In this document: positions 1-29,099 of the stretch, piece by piece | Numbering within the stretch: position 1 is the first letter of the stretch | Layout: each line of letters begins with the position of its first letter | Source: Hyposmocoma kahamanoa | Lineage: Eukaryota; Arthropoda; Insecta; Lepidoptera; Cosmopterigidae | Assembly: GCF_003589595.1 (NCBI RefSeq) | Contig: NW_020654229.1 | Coordinates: 5,543,339 to 5,607,338 of the forward strand | Direction: 5' to 3' | Length of the DNA stretch: 64,000 nucleotides | Made by a program: the position numbers and the translations under genes | The notes under the pieces: generated by a model | Told to the model about the DNA's origin: nothing | What the model saw: the letters and a program-made list of their open reading frames with translations, nothing else | The model's database searches: none

Positions 1-386
1 ACTTCGCGGTTGTGTTTGTGCCATTGCAAATTGCAAAACGGGGAAATAGACGAGGAAAAAGGAGTGGCCTTCTAGGACGTGCAGAGTTTAATCACGATGT
101 TTTTCTTCACCGAAAAGCTGAATGCTGAATTTGAAATCGCACATAAATTTCGAGAAACTCAGAGTACATCACCCTTGACACTTAAGATTTAAATCCATCT
201 CTATGCCGCTTACGATAAGTACGGTCCAAAGTAAAAAGTGCCAAGCTGATGTGCTATACTTAGTAAATTCGCTGAAGTTTATGTTTTAATTTTTAAATCA
301 ATTACTCTATGTCGATATCATAGATAGATGGATTAATTATAATTGTCTTCGCATAATTTCAAACAACAATCATTTTGTCAATATTT
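1..386. other. Unassigned AT-rich flank
   Basis: I see no coding exon, RNA gene or clear repeat end in this stretch. It is the far upstream flank of the ferrochelatase gene. Confidence 0.5.
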
Positions 387-482
387 CAATGTACAGTCGG
401 TGCCCTCACTTATGTACCCACTATTTGTATAGCACTTAGTACAAATGGTGGATACTTAAATGAGGGCACCGACTGTACATTG
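387..482. mobile_element. Tc1/mariner-type hairpin MITE
   Basis: The two ends are perfect inverted repeats (arms of about 22 bp, CAATGTACAGTCGGTGCCCTCA and its complement). Inside the arms each end reads TA followed by CAGTCGGTG. A TA duplication at 392-393 and 476-477 with an 82-bp core starting CAGT is what Tc1/mariner elements leave. The core has no coding capacity, so this is a very short non-autonomous copy. Family assignment is inferred from ends only. Confidence 0.6.
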
Positions 483-650
483 TTGTCATTGCAGTGATGT
501 TCCTGTGTAAAAGCACTAGTTTTAAGCTATTATGTTCGATATTTAATATGTAGTGTTTTTTTATGTGGAATGGCCTGAATAAATAATAAAGTAATAATAA
601 GACGTATGTGTAAAAAATACAAATCTGTCTTTTTTGACGACAGAGTAAAA

Positions 651-800
651 TGACATTTGCAATATTGCCAGTTTTTCTAAAATTTCCAATAGTCATGTAG
701 CTGTTGCCGACAGTTTTATCAATTAATTGTGAAAGAAGGTAAAATTTTGCCATAAATTTTAGAATTGTGAATGTTACGACGTTCTAATGGTTATTATAAA
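651..800. repeat. Interspersed repeat, also in the ferrochelatase 3' flank
   Basis: About 130 bp here match 20229-20371 in the same orientation at roughly 80% by eye. Shared landmarks are TGTGAAAGAAGGTAAAATTTT and GTTACGACGTTCTAATG. The class is unknown. Confidence 0.6.
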
Positions 801-975
801 AAACCAGTATCGCTGCCGCTCGCACTAAGCAAAATGAACCTTATTATTACGGAATTAGTACGGGAGGAATTTGAATTCGAGCTGAGGTAAAATAGTCTCT
901 TAAGACTTGAAATGAATTTCTGCAAATTCAATTGTTCAAGATGTTTGCCGGTTTCTGTAACTCGGTACAAGTGCA
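800..975 (-). pseudogene. Probable decayed LINE fragment
   Basis: The motif around GAATTAGTACGGGAGGAATTTGAATTCGAGCTGAGGTA recurs in diverged form at 7815-7920, next to a recognisable LINE reverse-transcriptase tail. No reading frame survives, so assignment rests on this shared sequence. Confidence 0.35.
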
Positions 976-1089
976 ATTTCAGGCGCGAGTAACTTCAGCA
1001 CACAATATTTCTTGAAATGTATATTGACTTGACTAGGATTTTTTTGTTAACAACGTAATAAATCCTTACTGAATTTTATATTAAAGCTT

Positions 1090-1168
1090 AAGTGTACGTG
1101 ACAGGATTCGAACCCACAGCCTCTGCTTGGGAGGTGATAGGACAAATCATTAGGCTATCGCGTCTTTT
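1090..1168 (-). repeat. tRNA-like SINE head fragment
   Basis: On the minus strand the segment reads like a tRNA-derived head with a B-box-like GGTTCGAATCC and an upstream GATAGCCTAATG A-box-like block. No cloverleaf closes, so it is not a functional tRNA gene. Confidence 0.4.
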
Positions 1169-1849
1169 CCATGTTTAGAGTTGCAACGAATATTTGATAT
1201 ACGGTCTGCTTTTTGCTTCTTCGCCAGCAGCTAAAAACAAGAGGAAGAAATAAGAAAAAACACAGTAAATTATCGTAGGTATTCAATTTTTATTAATGCT
1301 GAACTTATATTATAACGTCGAGTGCATCATTGTAAGTTCACGATAGCGCAATTTTTCGCTTCTTTATCTAAAAGGTCAAAGGAGATGTAACATAATATAA
1401 GTTAAAAATAACTGAAAGACCCAAAAAGTAATGTAAATTTAATAATGAATATCAAGAAATTAATATATATGTATTTGACAATAAGGCATTCCGGTTCAAA
1501 TCTGCCATTAGGAAGCTTTTATTTTATTAACATAATTTGTAATCGATCGTAGGAATTTTTCTAAGTACCCCTCAAAAAGTGGCAGAAAGTTATGTTCGAG
1601 AAATAACGCTAATAGCGCCTCCCGTCCTATATGCTCTAAGGGTAAGATACTGGTTGTAGGTACTGGTTTTTGAAAATACTAGTATTCCAAGACTTGAATT
1701 CAGAAATGAAAAAGGAAGTCAGATTTGCCTCAGCTCTATTATCCGAATGGAACTGAGGCATATCTGACTTCCTTGCTGTAGCAACATTGATTAAAAGTCC
1801 AAGTGACACTATTAAATTGATAAAGTGATACGCGCCTTTGATAAACATT

Positions 1850-2139
1850 CATTCATCCGTTTTGTTCCATTCACTCGCGGAATGTCAGTTCATCAGTTGG
1901 TGATTGATACTGAGTTATGTCAAGATCAGTTCATGAAATTCTACGTGCATTGTTTTGCGTTATAATTTAGCGGAATTTTTATTTATTCAACAGCTATTTA
2001 GAATACCAAATTACAATAAAATCATTAATTTATCACTACAAGTATTTTCGTATGGTGTATTATTCACAAAGTGCGAGAAACAGCGTTTTTCAAACTTTAT
2101 AAACTTGTAATTTTGCGTGATTAATAATTTCTAAACAGG
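1850..2139 (+). promoter_or_regulatory. Putative promoter and 5' UTR of ferrochelatase
   Basis: This repeat-free stretch lies directly upstream of the proposed start codon. It contains initiator-like TCAGTT steps (1887-1935) and no TATA box I would defend. A stop codon in frame with the proposed ATG sits at 2125-2127, consistent with untranslated leader. The transcription start is not determinable by eye. Confidence 0.3.
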
Positions 2140-20221
<18,082 letters not shown>

Positions 20222-20500
20222 TTAATAAGCATATTTGCAGGACCAGTTTTCATAAAATTTTAAATAGGCATGTAGTTGTTATCGACACTTTTATCGATAG
20301 ATTGTGAAAGAAGGTAAAATTTTTCCAAAAATGTCTTGATTGTTAATGTTACGACGTTCTAATGATTACTAATTGCGTTTTTCTGTCGAAATCCTTTTTT
20401 TATATACATTTTAATAAGAAAAGGCGGATTTGATTGTCTATGTTGAATTAAAATGAAAAAAAAATTATATCTCTTCCTTGTATTTTTAATAGACATAGTT
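20222..20500 (+). other. FECH: Ferrochelatase 3' flank / probable 3' UTR
   Basis: 20229-20371 is the downstream partner of the 651-800 repeat, beginning a few bases after the stop codon. No AATAAA occurs in the first 280 bp; the nearest I see is in CAATAAATCGG near 20867. The UTR end is therefore uncertain. Confidence 0.4.
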
Positions 20501-21475
20501 CTAAATACAGTGTATGTATGAATTTACAAAAATTGACAATTCAAATGAACTTGTACCCAGCAGTTGGACTAATGAGCCGGTGATGATTCAAAGAAAACAA
20601 GCTCGGCTATTTATTGAGTAAGCGTGACCAACATTCAATCGATAGTCTATAGAATATTTATCGACTGCAATCACTAGCTGCTTGCAAGCGGGCAACAATT
20701 TCGCTCAATGAACTAGTTTTTTACTCCATTTTCAAAAAAAGCGTTTTTATACACTTGAATCGATCTTCATAAAAATCGAATCGTAATGTGCATCCCTATA
20801 GTCTGTTCCAATCCATTTTGAACGAAATATAAACAAAACGGTTTAATTTCTAAAGCAATCACTCAATAAATCGGATAAGTAACACACACACACACGTATA
20901 TTTCGAAGATTTTGACTTGATATTTCATCATTTTTTCCAACAATATTCATTTGAATAGCATCGTAAAATCGTATTTGAAAATGTTAGTCAAATAGTGAGG
21001 TTATTTTTTAATTAAGATGTATGAATGGTCTATGGTTGCATAGTGCTCTACGGAAAAAATATTCAGTCCATTCAATTAAACTTTTGTAATCGATTAGTAA
21101 ATGGAAAATTTCAATCGCAATTAAACGAGTATTTAAGTGTTAGGATTTGAAATTAAGATTTCGGAAATTTTAAATATGCTGTTATAGGTTATGTATTGAA
21201 AACCGCTAATATGACTCAATTAAACAAAACGATTCATTCAATTAATTAATCGATTTGTAGTTGGCAGTAAAATTGGCCATTACTAAAATCATCATCTATG
21301 GTCGGGTCAGTGACTTGTTTCTTTACTTTTTGTTTAAAATAGATTGAAACGAAGTATATAGTTCGATCTCCGGATCAATGTAGGAATTTAACTTTTCTGT
21401 GTTGCCTTATTATATGGGAGTTTTTGCTACCGTCGTTGTTTCCAATTTCCATAACACAAGTGCTTTATTTTAATT
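20500..21475. other. Intergenic AT-rich stretch
   Basis: Contains CA-repeat text at 20883-20895 and scattered ATCGAT-rich sequence resembling 37180-37532 weakly. No gene recognised. Confidence 0.4.
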
Positions 21476-21479
21476 ATTA

Positions 21480-21665
21480 ATACAAAGATCGAACACTCGG
21501 GGGAAAAAATCCTTCGATCCGGCCGGATTCGAACCGACATCTTCTAGCATACAGTGCCAGACGCTATACCAACTAAGCCCCGGAACGAACCAGCGGACCT
21601 CACGAATTCTTCTATGTGCTTGCGTCGCATCTTTGTATTTGGTTTTTTAGCTGTAACAAACTAGT
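21480..21665 (-). mobile_element. Family E tRNA-like repeat
   Basis: Minus strand: GCTTAGTTGGTATAGCGTCT (A-box-like), GTCGGTTCGAATCCGGCCGG (B-box-like), then GATCGAAGGATTTTTTCCCC. This is the same unit as 24840, 41738, 42045, 48610 and 57200. Confidence 0.75.
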
Positions 21666-21719
21666 GGAGTATCAATTCAATAAAAATTTAAATACAAGTG
21701 CTTTAGTTACTTTTATTTA

Positions 21720-21895
21720 TAATAAAGTACACACTCGACATAGCCTCGTCCTAGGGAAACCCTGTGTCATGGTGCCATGGACACACATAGCCAACCCCAA
21801 ATTCATGAGAGAAATAAATGTAGGCCATACAGATATTTCAGTCCGGTATGGTAACAGTTCGGCCACAGAGACACTTACTTTGGGATCAGCAACGT
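21720..21895 (-). mobile_element. Family D SINE, internally deleted
   Basis: Contains CCTAGGGAAACCCTGTGTC, ATGGACACACATAGCCAACC, ATTCATGAGAGAAATAAATG and GTATGGTAACAGTTCGGCCAC. The B-box part is missing. Confidence 0.65.
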
Positions 21896-22014
21896 AGGTG
21901 ATGTTGCCTAATATTTATTATTATTATGCTTTGCATCCATAGGTACAACCAGAGGCGGCTCGCGGAAGGTTTAGTGTTAGTTCACTTACCTATACATATT
22001 TTAAACAAATAATG

Positions 22015-22457
22015 ATCAGTACAGAGTACTAAAACACCGTTCTCAAAAGTACGTGGAATTACGTCTATTTGCTAAGTTTTATTGAAATATCCCCTAGTTC
22101 GCCACTATACAGGACTTGACACTAGAGATAATAAAAATCGGTTCTCACTACTCAAAGTATATTGAGAGAAAAACGCCTTGAATTGGAGAAATAGCAAAAT
22201 CAATCATTAAAGTAATTGCTCCTAAATTAAAGTTAGGCGCTATTTATAAAAATGAATCTTCATGCGTGAACAGCCACCCTTTGAGATGGATGATTTTCTT
22301 CAAAATAAAATGGGACCACTATGGAAGTACCCCCTTTCCAACAAAAAAAGGATCATGAAAATCGGTTCACAAATACCGGAGTTTTCGCGTAACATACATA
22401 CAAAAAAAAACATACAGACGAATTGAGAACCTCCTCCTTTTTTGAAGTCGGTTAAAA
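22015..22457 (-). mobile_element. Family B element, full-length-like
   Basis: Starts ATCAGTACAGAGTACT and ends TTTTTTGAAGTCGGTTAAAA, i.e. reverse orientation of the 46134 copy. Non-coding: the translations seen in it recur only because the repeat recurs. Confidence 0.75.
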
Positions 22458-22559
22458 AGGAATCTCACTTTATATGTACATATTGTTCCATTTTAAACAA
22501 TGCCACTAAACAATACTACGCTTCTTAACAACGATTGAATAATATTATTTTTTGCAATA

Positions 22560-22760
22560 CAACACTGACAAATAAAACTGGCAACAGCGCGCGGAGGCGA
22601 AGTGCAGTCGTCGCATCTGCTGCACGGCACGGAAATCTTCTGTTTTTTCGCGCCGTAAAGAAATTTCTCTTTCGCACTCATTGAATTCCATACTACACTT
22701 TATAAACAACTTCGCTTCACAGGAGCGCATCGCGGAGCGCTCCACTTCCAAGGTTAGTAA
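22560..22760. other. CpG-rich patch with splice-like signals
   Basis: GCAACAGCGCGCGGAGGCG through GCGGAGCGCTCCACTTCCAAG stands out from AT-rich surroundings. CTTCGCTTCACAG|GAGCG could be an acceptor and CCAAG|GTTAGT a donor, enclosing a ~30-nt exon. It could be an untranslated exon or simply repeat-derived. Confidence 0.2.
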
Positions 22761-23004
22761 AGCTATAAGTACTATATTAAAGAGAAAGATAAAAATTTAA
22801 TTGTATGTTTTCGTTCATTAATAACAATAATAGAATACTGCGGCTACTAATATCATATGAAAGCTTAATGAATAATTTCGTTTTGATGGGTTGGATAGGA
22901 GTGGGAGATCACTGCACCAGCGCTCCTTAGGACCAGTAACTGGAGAGGACTGCTGAGAGCGACGACATAGTCGGGTATTTAGTACCTATTGCTACACCAG
23001 ATGT

Positions 23005-23035
23005 CGCGACGAGTACCTATTTGGTACTCGTCGCG
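23005..23035. repeat. 13-bp stem hairpin
   Basis: CGCGACGAGTACC, a 5-nt loop, then GGTACTCGTCGCG. Confidence 0.85.
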
Positions 23036-23315
23036 TCGTCGGCTTAGAGAATGGAAAAAAAGGACCTCATGTACTGCGAAATGGACACAGTCGGCATTTA
23101 AGATGACGTTACGTATTTTCAATTCCCGTGTTTGGCACAGACCAATGTAATGCTGTCTGTTTTGTTCTAACATGTGTATGTTTTCAATGTAGAAATGCAT
23201 CCTATACATATAACGTCTGATTTGAACAGATTATGTAACGAAGATTATACAATTGATAAATTTTGGTACCTGTCTAATAAATTATTATGAAATGAAATAA
23301 ATTATAAATAATTAA

Positions 23316-23523
23316 TAACGCACACACTCAACATAGGCCCGCACTAGGGAAACCCTGTGTCGCGGGTGCCATGGACACACACATAGACAACCACAAATTA
23401 CACCCAAACTCACGAGAGAAATAAATGTAGGCCATACAAATATTTCTTCCGGCCCGGGAATCGAACCCGGGGACCTCTGCGTAGCAGTCCGATATGGTAA
23501 CCGTTCGGCCACAGAGGCAGTTT
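23316..23523 (-). mobile_element. Family D tRNA-headed SINE, good copy
   Basis: On the minus strand: head CTGTGGCCGAACGGTTACCA, B box GGTTCGATTCCCGGGCC, body to GTGTCCATGGCACCCGCG and end TATGTTGAGTGTGTGCGTT with an AT-rich tail. This is RNA polymerase III SINE architecture. Confidence 0.85.
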
Positions 23524-23835
23524 GTTTCGGAGGCAATTATAATAAATTCTTATTGTTTGTTATAATGAATAATCGTCGGATAGTTCTCCATATGAACGGG
23601 AATCATCACGTGAATCCTCATTAACATTAATTATTAATTCTTGAGAACACAAATTGTCAAACGCAACATCACGACCCCAATCAGACAATATCTTACTTTT
23701 TGAAGCCGCTCACATTCACGATTAAAACTTCTTCATAAATAAAATCGATTATTATAAAAAAATCGAATCGTAAATGCATTAGGACATCACTAATAGATTA
23801 CAATTCGAGCAGTCAAAAGGTAAATAAATGGTTGA

Positions 23836-24312
23836 GGGTCGATTCAGAACCTTACGATAACTCGGTTGTCGACCGATGCAATTTGATGTGTCGTACGATC
23901 TCTTTTCATTTTTATTCACAACAACCGAAGCAGAAGCTATAAACGTTGTTCAACACAGTTATCGAATAACACTTACCAAATGTCCTATTAGAAATGTACA
24001 TGGAAATCTCTTATTCTTTTAAATATAATCTGGATTTTGTTCAATTTCATTAATTTATTTTAATGCAAGACTGATGCATTCCTATATTTTAGGCCTTTAA
24101 AGTGTTAACAATTGATATAAAAGGATTTTAATTTTTCTTATAGTCTATTTCACCGACTATCAACGTAAACGCTGTTGGATAATTATATCGTATCCGAATC
24201 CGAAACGAAAGTTTAACTCAAATGTTCTAAATAGCTTGGAAAGCCCTTCGATTCGAGAACGATATCCAATCGAGTGATTCGGTTAAAATATCGAAGAGCT
24301 CTGAATCGGGGT
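23836..24312. mobile_element. Family G element, most complete copy
   Basis: Begins GGGTCGATTCAGAACCTTAC and ends AAGAGCTCTGAATCGGGGT. The two ends are imperfect inverted repeats around CGATTCAGA. No coding capacity, ~480 bp. Other copies: 3330-4310, 15100-15600, 36380-36898. Confidence 0.7.
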
Positions 24313-24344
24313 GGTCAGAAATACAATTTTTTTTTAAATAATAC

Positions 24345-24562
24345 CAAGTGACGGGACGAACAAGACGTGCGCCTGATAGTAAGACACGCCTGCCCATAAC
24401 AGTTGCAGTGTTACTCAGAGCTTTAAATCATAAAGATCCCGACCACCGCCACTGCACACGTCGCTCTGAGACATAAGTTCACAAGTCTCATGTGCCTGTA
24501 ATTTCGCCAGCACCCTTACCATTCACAACCGTAACACAGTAATGTGACCACTACCGCTTGGC
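24345..24562 (-). repeat. Family C repeat
   Basis: GGGACGAACAAGACGTGCGC to ACTACCGCTTGGCGGTAGAAA on the + strand is the reverse complement of the C unit. Confidence 0.75.
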
Positions 24563-24639
24563 GGTAGAAATAGACGGTACGATACATCGAAATTGACACT
24601 AGCTCAAACTCAGCGGCCGTCATTATGAAAATAATAATA

Positions 24640-24780
24640 CCATCCCTGCCATTCCATTGACACTCTAGCATAGTTTCCCAAAGTGCTCCCTGCCGAGTGG
24701 GCGCTGAAAAGTCCTAGGGTAGTGGCCTCGATAGCAACTGGGGGGCATTAATGCTGTCCAGGGAGGGCTACCGCATTTGA
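24640..24780. repeat. Unclassified repeat shared with 51243-51345
   Basis: Its reverse complement (CCCCCCAGTTGCTATCGAGG ... TTTGGGAAACTATG) matches 51243-51345 in order and spacing. Confidence 0.5.
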
Positions 24781-24784
24781 AAAA

Positions 24785-25075
24785 AAACCTGGCGCTGCGG
24801 CTAAAAAGTGGTTGAAAAAACCAAATACAAAGACACGACAACAACTACATACAAAAATTCGTGAGGGCCGCTGGTTCGTTCCAGTTCGTTGCTTAGTTGG
24901 TATAGTGTCTGGCACGGTATGCTAAAAGACGTTGGTTCGAATCCGGCCGGATCGAAGGAAATTTTTTCTGAGTGTTCGATCTTTGTATTAATAATTATAA
25001 CAAACTAGTGGAGTAATTGCACATAAAAAATAATTGAATATCAATTCAATAAAAATTTCAGTACCTGAATTTTTT
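24785..25075 (+). mobile_element. Family E tRNA-like repeat
   Basis: GGCGCTGCGGCTAAAAAGTGG, then GCTTAGTTGGTATAGTGTCT, GTTGGTTCGAATCCGGCCGG, and the downstream ATAATTGAATATCAATTCAA block. Confidence 0.75.
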
Positions 25076-25077
25076 TC

Positions 25078-25495
25078 ATAGTCCCGCACTAGGGAAACCC
25101 TGTATCGCGGGTGCCTTGGACACACATAGACAACCACAAAGTACTGTAGACTAGGCATTATGGTTTGTGTAAGTGCTGGCTGAATGAATGTAGGTTTGTG
25201 TTTAGAATTATATAAAAAAATAGGATTGAAAAAAAAAGACTATCTTGGTTGTAGAACGGGCTTCGAACTGAAAATACGCAGTAAATATTTATTCATTAAT
25301 ACAATCCTGGTTTATCATTAAAAAGTGCCTCTCGCAACGCAATCTTACGACTACGTCCCTTTTACAGTACACCCATACTTACGAGAGAAATAAATGAAGC
25401 CCAACAAATATGTATTTCTCTCGGTCCAGGAAACGAACCCCGGGGCCTCTGAATGGCAGACTAGCATGGTAACCGTCCGGCTACGGAGGCAGTTT
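25078..25495 (-). mobile_element. Family D SINE split by ~220 bp
   Basis: 25078-25148 carries the 3' body and 25370-25495 the tRNA-like head. The intervening 25150-25370 belongs to neither and ends near a tRNA-like GGGCTTCGAACTGAAAATACG. Confidence 0.65.
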
Positions 25496-25499
25496 AAAC

Positions 25500-25620
25500 A
25501 ACACTATATAAACTACACACTACATAATTTAAGTAATTTTTTTCCTTGCTACTTTTTGTGCTAAGTTAATATAAAAAATACGTGTTTTCGATTATTTTTT
25601 GTGGTGGTGGGTGTTGAATT
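25500..25620. repeat. Repeat paired with 50640-50770
   Basis: TAAAAAATACGTGTTTTCGA and CCTTGCTACTTTTTGTGCTAA have reverse-complement counterparts at 50640-50770. Confidence 0.45.
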
Positions 25621-25679
25621 TTTTTATCTTAAAAATTTTAGGAACCTATGCTCTATATTGCATCAGCCTTCATCATATA

Positions 25680-26030
25680 TCAGCCGGAAGACGTCCACTG
25701 CTGAACATATGCCACCTCTAAAGATTGCCAGAATAGCCGGTCAGACGCGACGTGCATCCATCGGTTATCCGTCGCCCTTATCAGGTCATCCGTCCATCTA
25801 GTAGGGGGCCGTCTCACCGAATGCCTTCCAGTTCGTTATCTCCGTTCGAGAACCTTTATGCCGCAACGGCCGTCAGTTTTACGAGCTGTCCCTTGAGCCA
25901 TGTGGATGACTTCCATTCTTCTACGGATCTCCACATTTCTGATTCGTGCACGTAGAGAAATGCCGAGCATTGCTCGCTCCTTGTCTCGTTGAGTGACGTT
26001 GAGCTTTTTTATGAGGCCCATAGTAAGCGA
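25680..26030 (-). pseudogene. RTE-like LINE RT C-terminal relic
   Basis: The minus strand gives GLIKKLNVTQRDKERAMLG then SLRARIRNVEIRRR, the same tail as 10825-11225. It is frameshifted and decayed toward 25700, where TCCACTGCTGAACATATGCC marks the 3' end. Confidence 0.7.
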
Positions 26031-26184
26031 TCACGTCCCAGAGCCGTAGATCATCAGCCTTTGCAACTAGATTTTAGCAGAAAAACGAATATTGCCATAA
26101 TTGCAATATGATCTCGGTGGAGTATCGACGGATTTACAATGACCAATGGTTCCACGAAAATCAGAAGATTACAATGAGGCCCAG

Positions 26185-26265
26185 CACCCTTACCTTTCAA
26201 AAGTGTTCCACAGTAACACAAGTGGAATAGGTAAGGTGGCAGTACCTACGTGGCAAACTGCAATA
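26185..26265 (-). repeat. Family C fragment
   Basis: CAGCACCCTTACCTTTCAAAA and GGTAAGGTGGCAGTACCTAC match the inverted C unit. Confidence 0.5.
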
Positions 26266-26269
26266 AAGA

Positions 26270-27305
26270 AAAGGACATCCTTAATCATGTATTCAGCGCA
26301 GAAATGTTTTAAGTGACCATTGTCGTCACTGGTGACCGTGTTATGCAATAACACGTGAAGAAAATGTAATGTTATAGAAAGTGTTTTGCTAGGACGCCAA
26401 TACGTTTGCAATTGTTTTAATACTTGATTTACGTATATTCAACAGCTGTTGTTTGTGTGGTGTTTACATTTGGATGTAGAGAGGACAAAAAGCCTTCATG
26501 TATATGTTGGTTTCTCTACCTAATTTCGGTGGCAATTTTTTATTATTTGAGTATTCGAATATAATATTGTGAAATGTTAGCCTCAATAATATATTCTCTA
26601 ATAAATATAATACTGTTCTACTGCTAAGATTAAATACCTTAATGTCATTACTATAATAAAAGTAGATTTAATGTTACTAAAATTAGGTTCCGCTAAATGG
26701 CGTCACAATGTTCCTTATACCGCTTAATATTAGAATGTTTACTTTTATATAATGTAATGATTGATTTATATAATGATAGTTTAAATAATGTTATTAATTA
26801 TAAGATTGTACCTTAATAAAATAACTTCTGCTAATTTCTGTTTTAAATAATTAAGTATGTAAATCACTGGCTGATTTGAAATAGTGCTTCTGTTAGATGA
26901 CGCTAGCGGGAATAGATAAATTGGAATGCGATACCGTTTTTTATGCAGACTGGATTATACTTTGAAAGTTAATAGATTGGAATCGTTTGAGTAGAAATAA
27001 AAGCTAAGTACAGTATCACGTGTGTTCTTTCGACAATTTCCTGCTAACAGAAATATTCAATAATGTTTCAGGACACTACAATCGTATATTAAATAATACT
27101 TAATGATAATATTCTAGAATATTTAAATAAATAGAATAGCCACCGAAATTCGATTGAGAACACTAACCTGAAAATTACTCATGTTACGGTAAGTGTAATT
27201 AATGTAATAAATATCAACGAAAACCGGTCATTATTAATAATTACCTTATCACTATTTATAACTACCTCTATTAATAATTACCTCATGTAAGAATGGCATA
27301 AGTGG
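26270..27305. other. Unassigned AT-rich intergenic stretch
   Basis: No exon, RNA gene or recognisable repeat terminus was found. Confidence 0.45.
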
Positions 27306-27324
27306 AGTTAGGTCATACATGTAT

Positions 27325-27507
27325 CCGGGCGGCGTCGTGGTGAATGTTCACTGATCCCACGGCGCCGACTCAACCGGCGAGAGGGAAACCCGGGGGGGGT
27401 TTTAGTGGGGTAGGCTTTCCAGTGTGGAGGGAGAGTCCCCACATAACCCCTGAGTCTCCCTGGGCTCAGGAGTATCCATAAAGATTTCCCCCCCGTCAAA
27501 AAAAAAA
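27325..27507 (+). mobile_element. Short 5'-truncated retroposon with poly(A) and target duplication
   Basis: A GC-rich ~180-bp insert ends in (A)10. The 14-15-bp sequence AGGTCATACATGTAT occurs directly at both borders (27310-27324 and 27507-27521). This is target-primed reverse transcription. Source family not identified; an R1-like LINE 3' UTR is possible. Confidence 0.88.
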
Positions 27508-27589
27508 GGTCATACATGTATATTGCTCCATTAGATACACAAAAATATAACCCACATCCTTTCCAATTCTTGTAACTCTATTTACAATA

Positions 27590-27665
27590 TTAGGCCGGGT
27601 ATCGAACCTGGGACCTCAGAGACGGTAACACCATGGAAACCAGTGCGCACTTGACCACGCACTAC
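27590..27665 (-). repeat. tRNA-like SINE head fragment
   Basis: Minus strand contains CCCAGGTTCGATACCCGGCC as a B-box region with no complete cloverleaf. Confidence 0.4.
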
Positions 27666-28044
27666 TGACGTGTCGTCTAAGAGTATATTAGCAATGAAAT
27701 ATTACAATACAATACAAAAATGCTTTATGAGTATACTAAAAAAGGAAACAAATACAATACAATTAAATTAAAAATAATCGGTAATACAATGGGCGGTCTT
27801 ATGGCTTTAAGCGATTTCTGCCAAACAACCTTTCGATGGAAGTTATTCTGTAACTCACAGAAAAAAGACGTCGTTGCATGTAGAATTACTAAACAATAAT
27901 AGAAAAACGATAAATAAATACAAATATACATATAGGTATTTATAAATATTAAAACCAATACATATATATATATAAATATCCTGAACTACTATATATTCCT
28001 ACACCTATAAAAATAAAAGTTCTAAAACATAATATAATATTATA

Positions 28045-28525
28045 GTCTCAGTACAGAGTAGTAAAAAAACCGACCCCAAAAGTACGTGGAATTATATATA
28101 ATTACCAAGTTTTATTGAAATCGGTTACCGGAAAGTGCGCAAACCCGGATTTATCCCCTACTTCGCCACTATAAGGGACTTGATACAGCAGATAATAAAA
28201 ATCGGTTCTCACTATTCAAAGTATATTTAGAGAGAAAAACGCCTTGAATTAGAGAATAGCAAAATCAACCATTAAAATAATTGCTACTTATAATAAAATT
28301 TAAGCGCTATTTCTAAAAAAGAATCTTCATGTGTGAATAGCCACCCTTAGAGGTGGATGATTTTCTTGAAACTCAAATGGGACCACTACTATGGCGGTAC
28401 CCTCTTCCAACAAAAAAGAATCACGAAAATTGGTTCACAAATACCGGAGTTATCGCGTAACATACTTACAAAAAAAACATAAAGTCCAATTGAGAACCTC
28501 CTCCTATATTTGAAGTCGGTTAAAA
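28045..28525 (-). mobile_element. Family B element
   Basis: Starts TCTCAGTACAGAGTAGT and ends TTGAAGTCGGTTAAAA. It retains an extra ACCGGAAAGTGCGCAAACCC block that is absent from the 22015 copy but present at 34780 and 56410. Confidence 0.75.
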
Positions 28526-28691
28526 ATTGCCGAAATTATTATAAGTAGTGAAAATTGACTTGAAAATTACCCAAGTCATGTCCATTATTTGAAAACAGTA
28601 GCAAAGTCTAGCAAAGCGCCATCTATGTTTCTTCTAATGAAGCTGATGTAATATGTCATTTTTCTTCATTAACCTTACATATCTATAACAG

Positions 28692-28919
28692 CATTGACTT
28701 ACAAATAAATGGACGACGGGTCTAATACAAAAACCACGAAAAAAATGTCCCAAGTCAACCTATTCGAAATTTAAATTGTAATGTCATCGCAGTATCGCGC
28801 TGTCAGTAGAACAAATGAAGACTAAAGCGGAGTGTCGCGCTCTGTATACGATTTTAGCGCCTTAAAAGTGCGGACACTTTTTAGCGCGGACCCGACGTCC
28901 ATATAATTGTAAGTCAATG
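28692..28919. mobile_element. Family A hAT-like MITE, short form (copy 4)
   Basis: 228 bp, perfect CATTGACTTACAA ends, perfect 8-bp duplication TATAACAG on both sides. Confidence 0.93.
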
Positions 28920-29099
28920 TATAACAGAATTTAATGATATGTATGAAATTTGGGAGTACGCTGATAGTTTCGCAACCATCCCGTCTTCAGCATCATTTTA
29001 TGATTTCTCACATAAAAGTTGTGGACAGAACCAGTTGCCAACCTATAAAACAGCACTGCCGTAATAAACTTCAGTAGATTTTCTTTAGCAATCTGCAAA

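Noticed and set aside
1090..1168. Possible tRNA genes at 1090, 23450, 27600, 35310, 40500, 44040, 47100, 50520 and 52890
   Set aside because: B boxes such as GGTTCGAATCC are clear, but acceptor stems and anticodon arms do not pair. All fit tRNA-derived SINE heads.
27308..27517. Pro/Arg-rich minus-strand frame
   Set aside because: It is the antisense of the short poly(A)-tailed retroposon and has no independent support.
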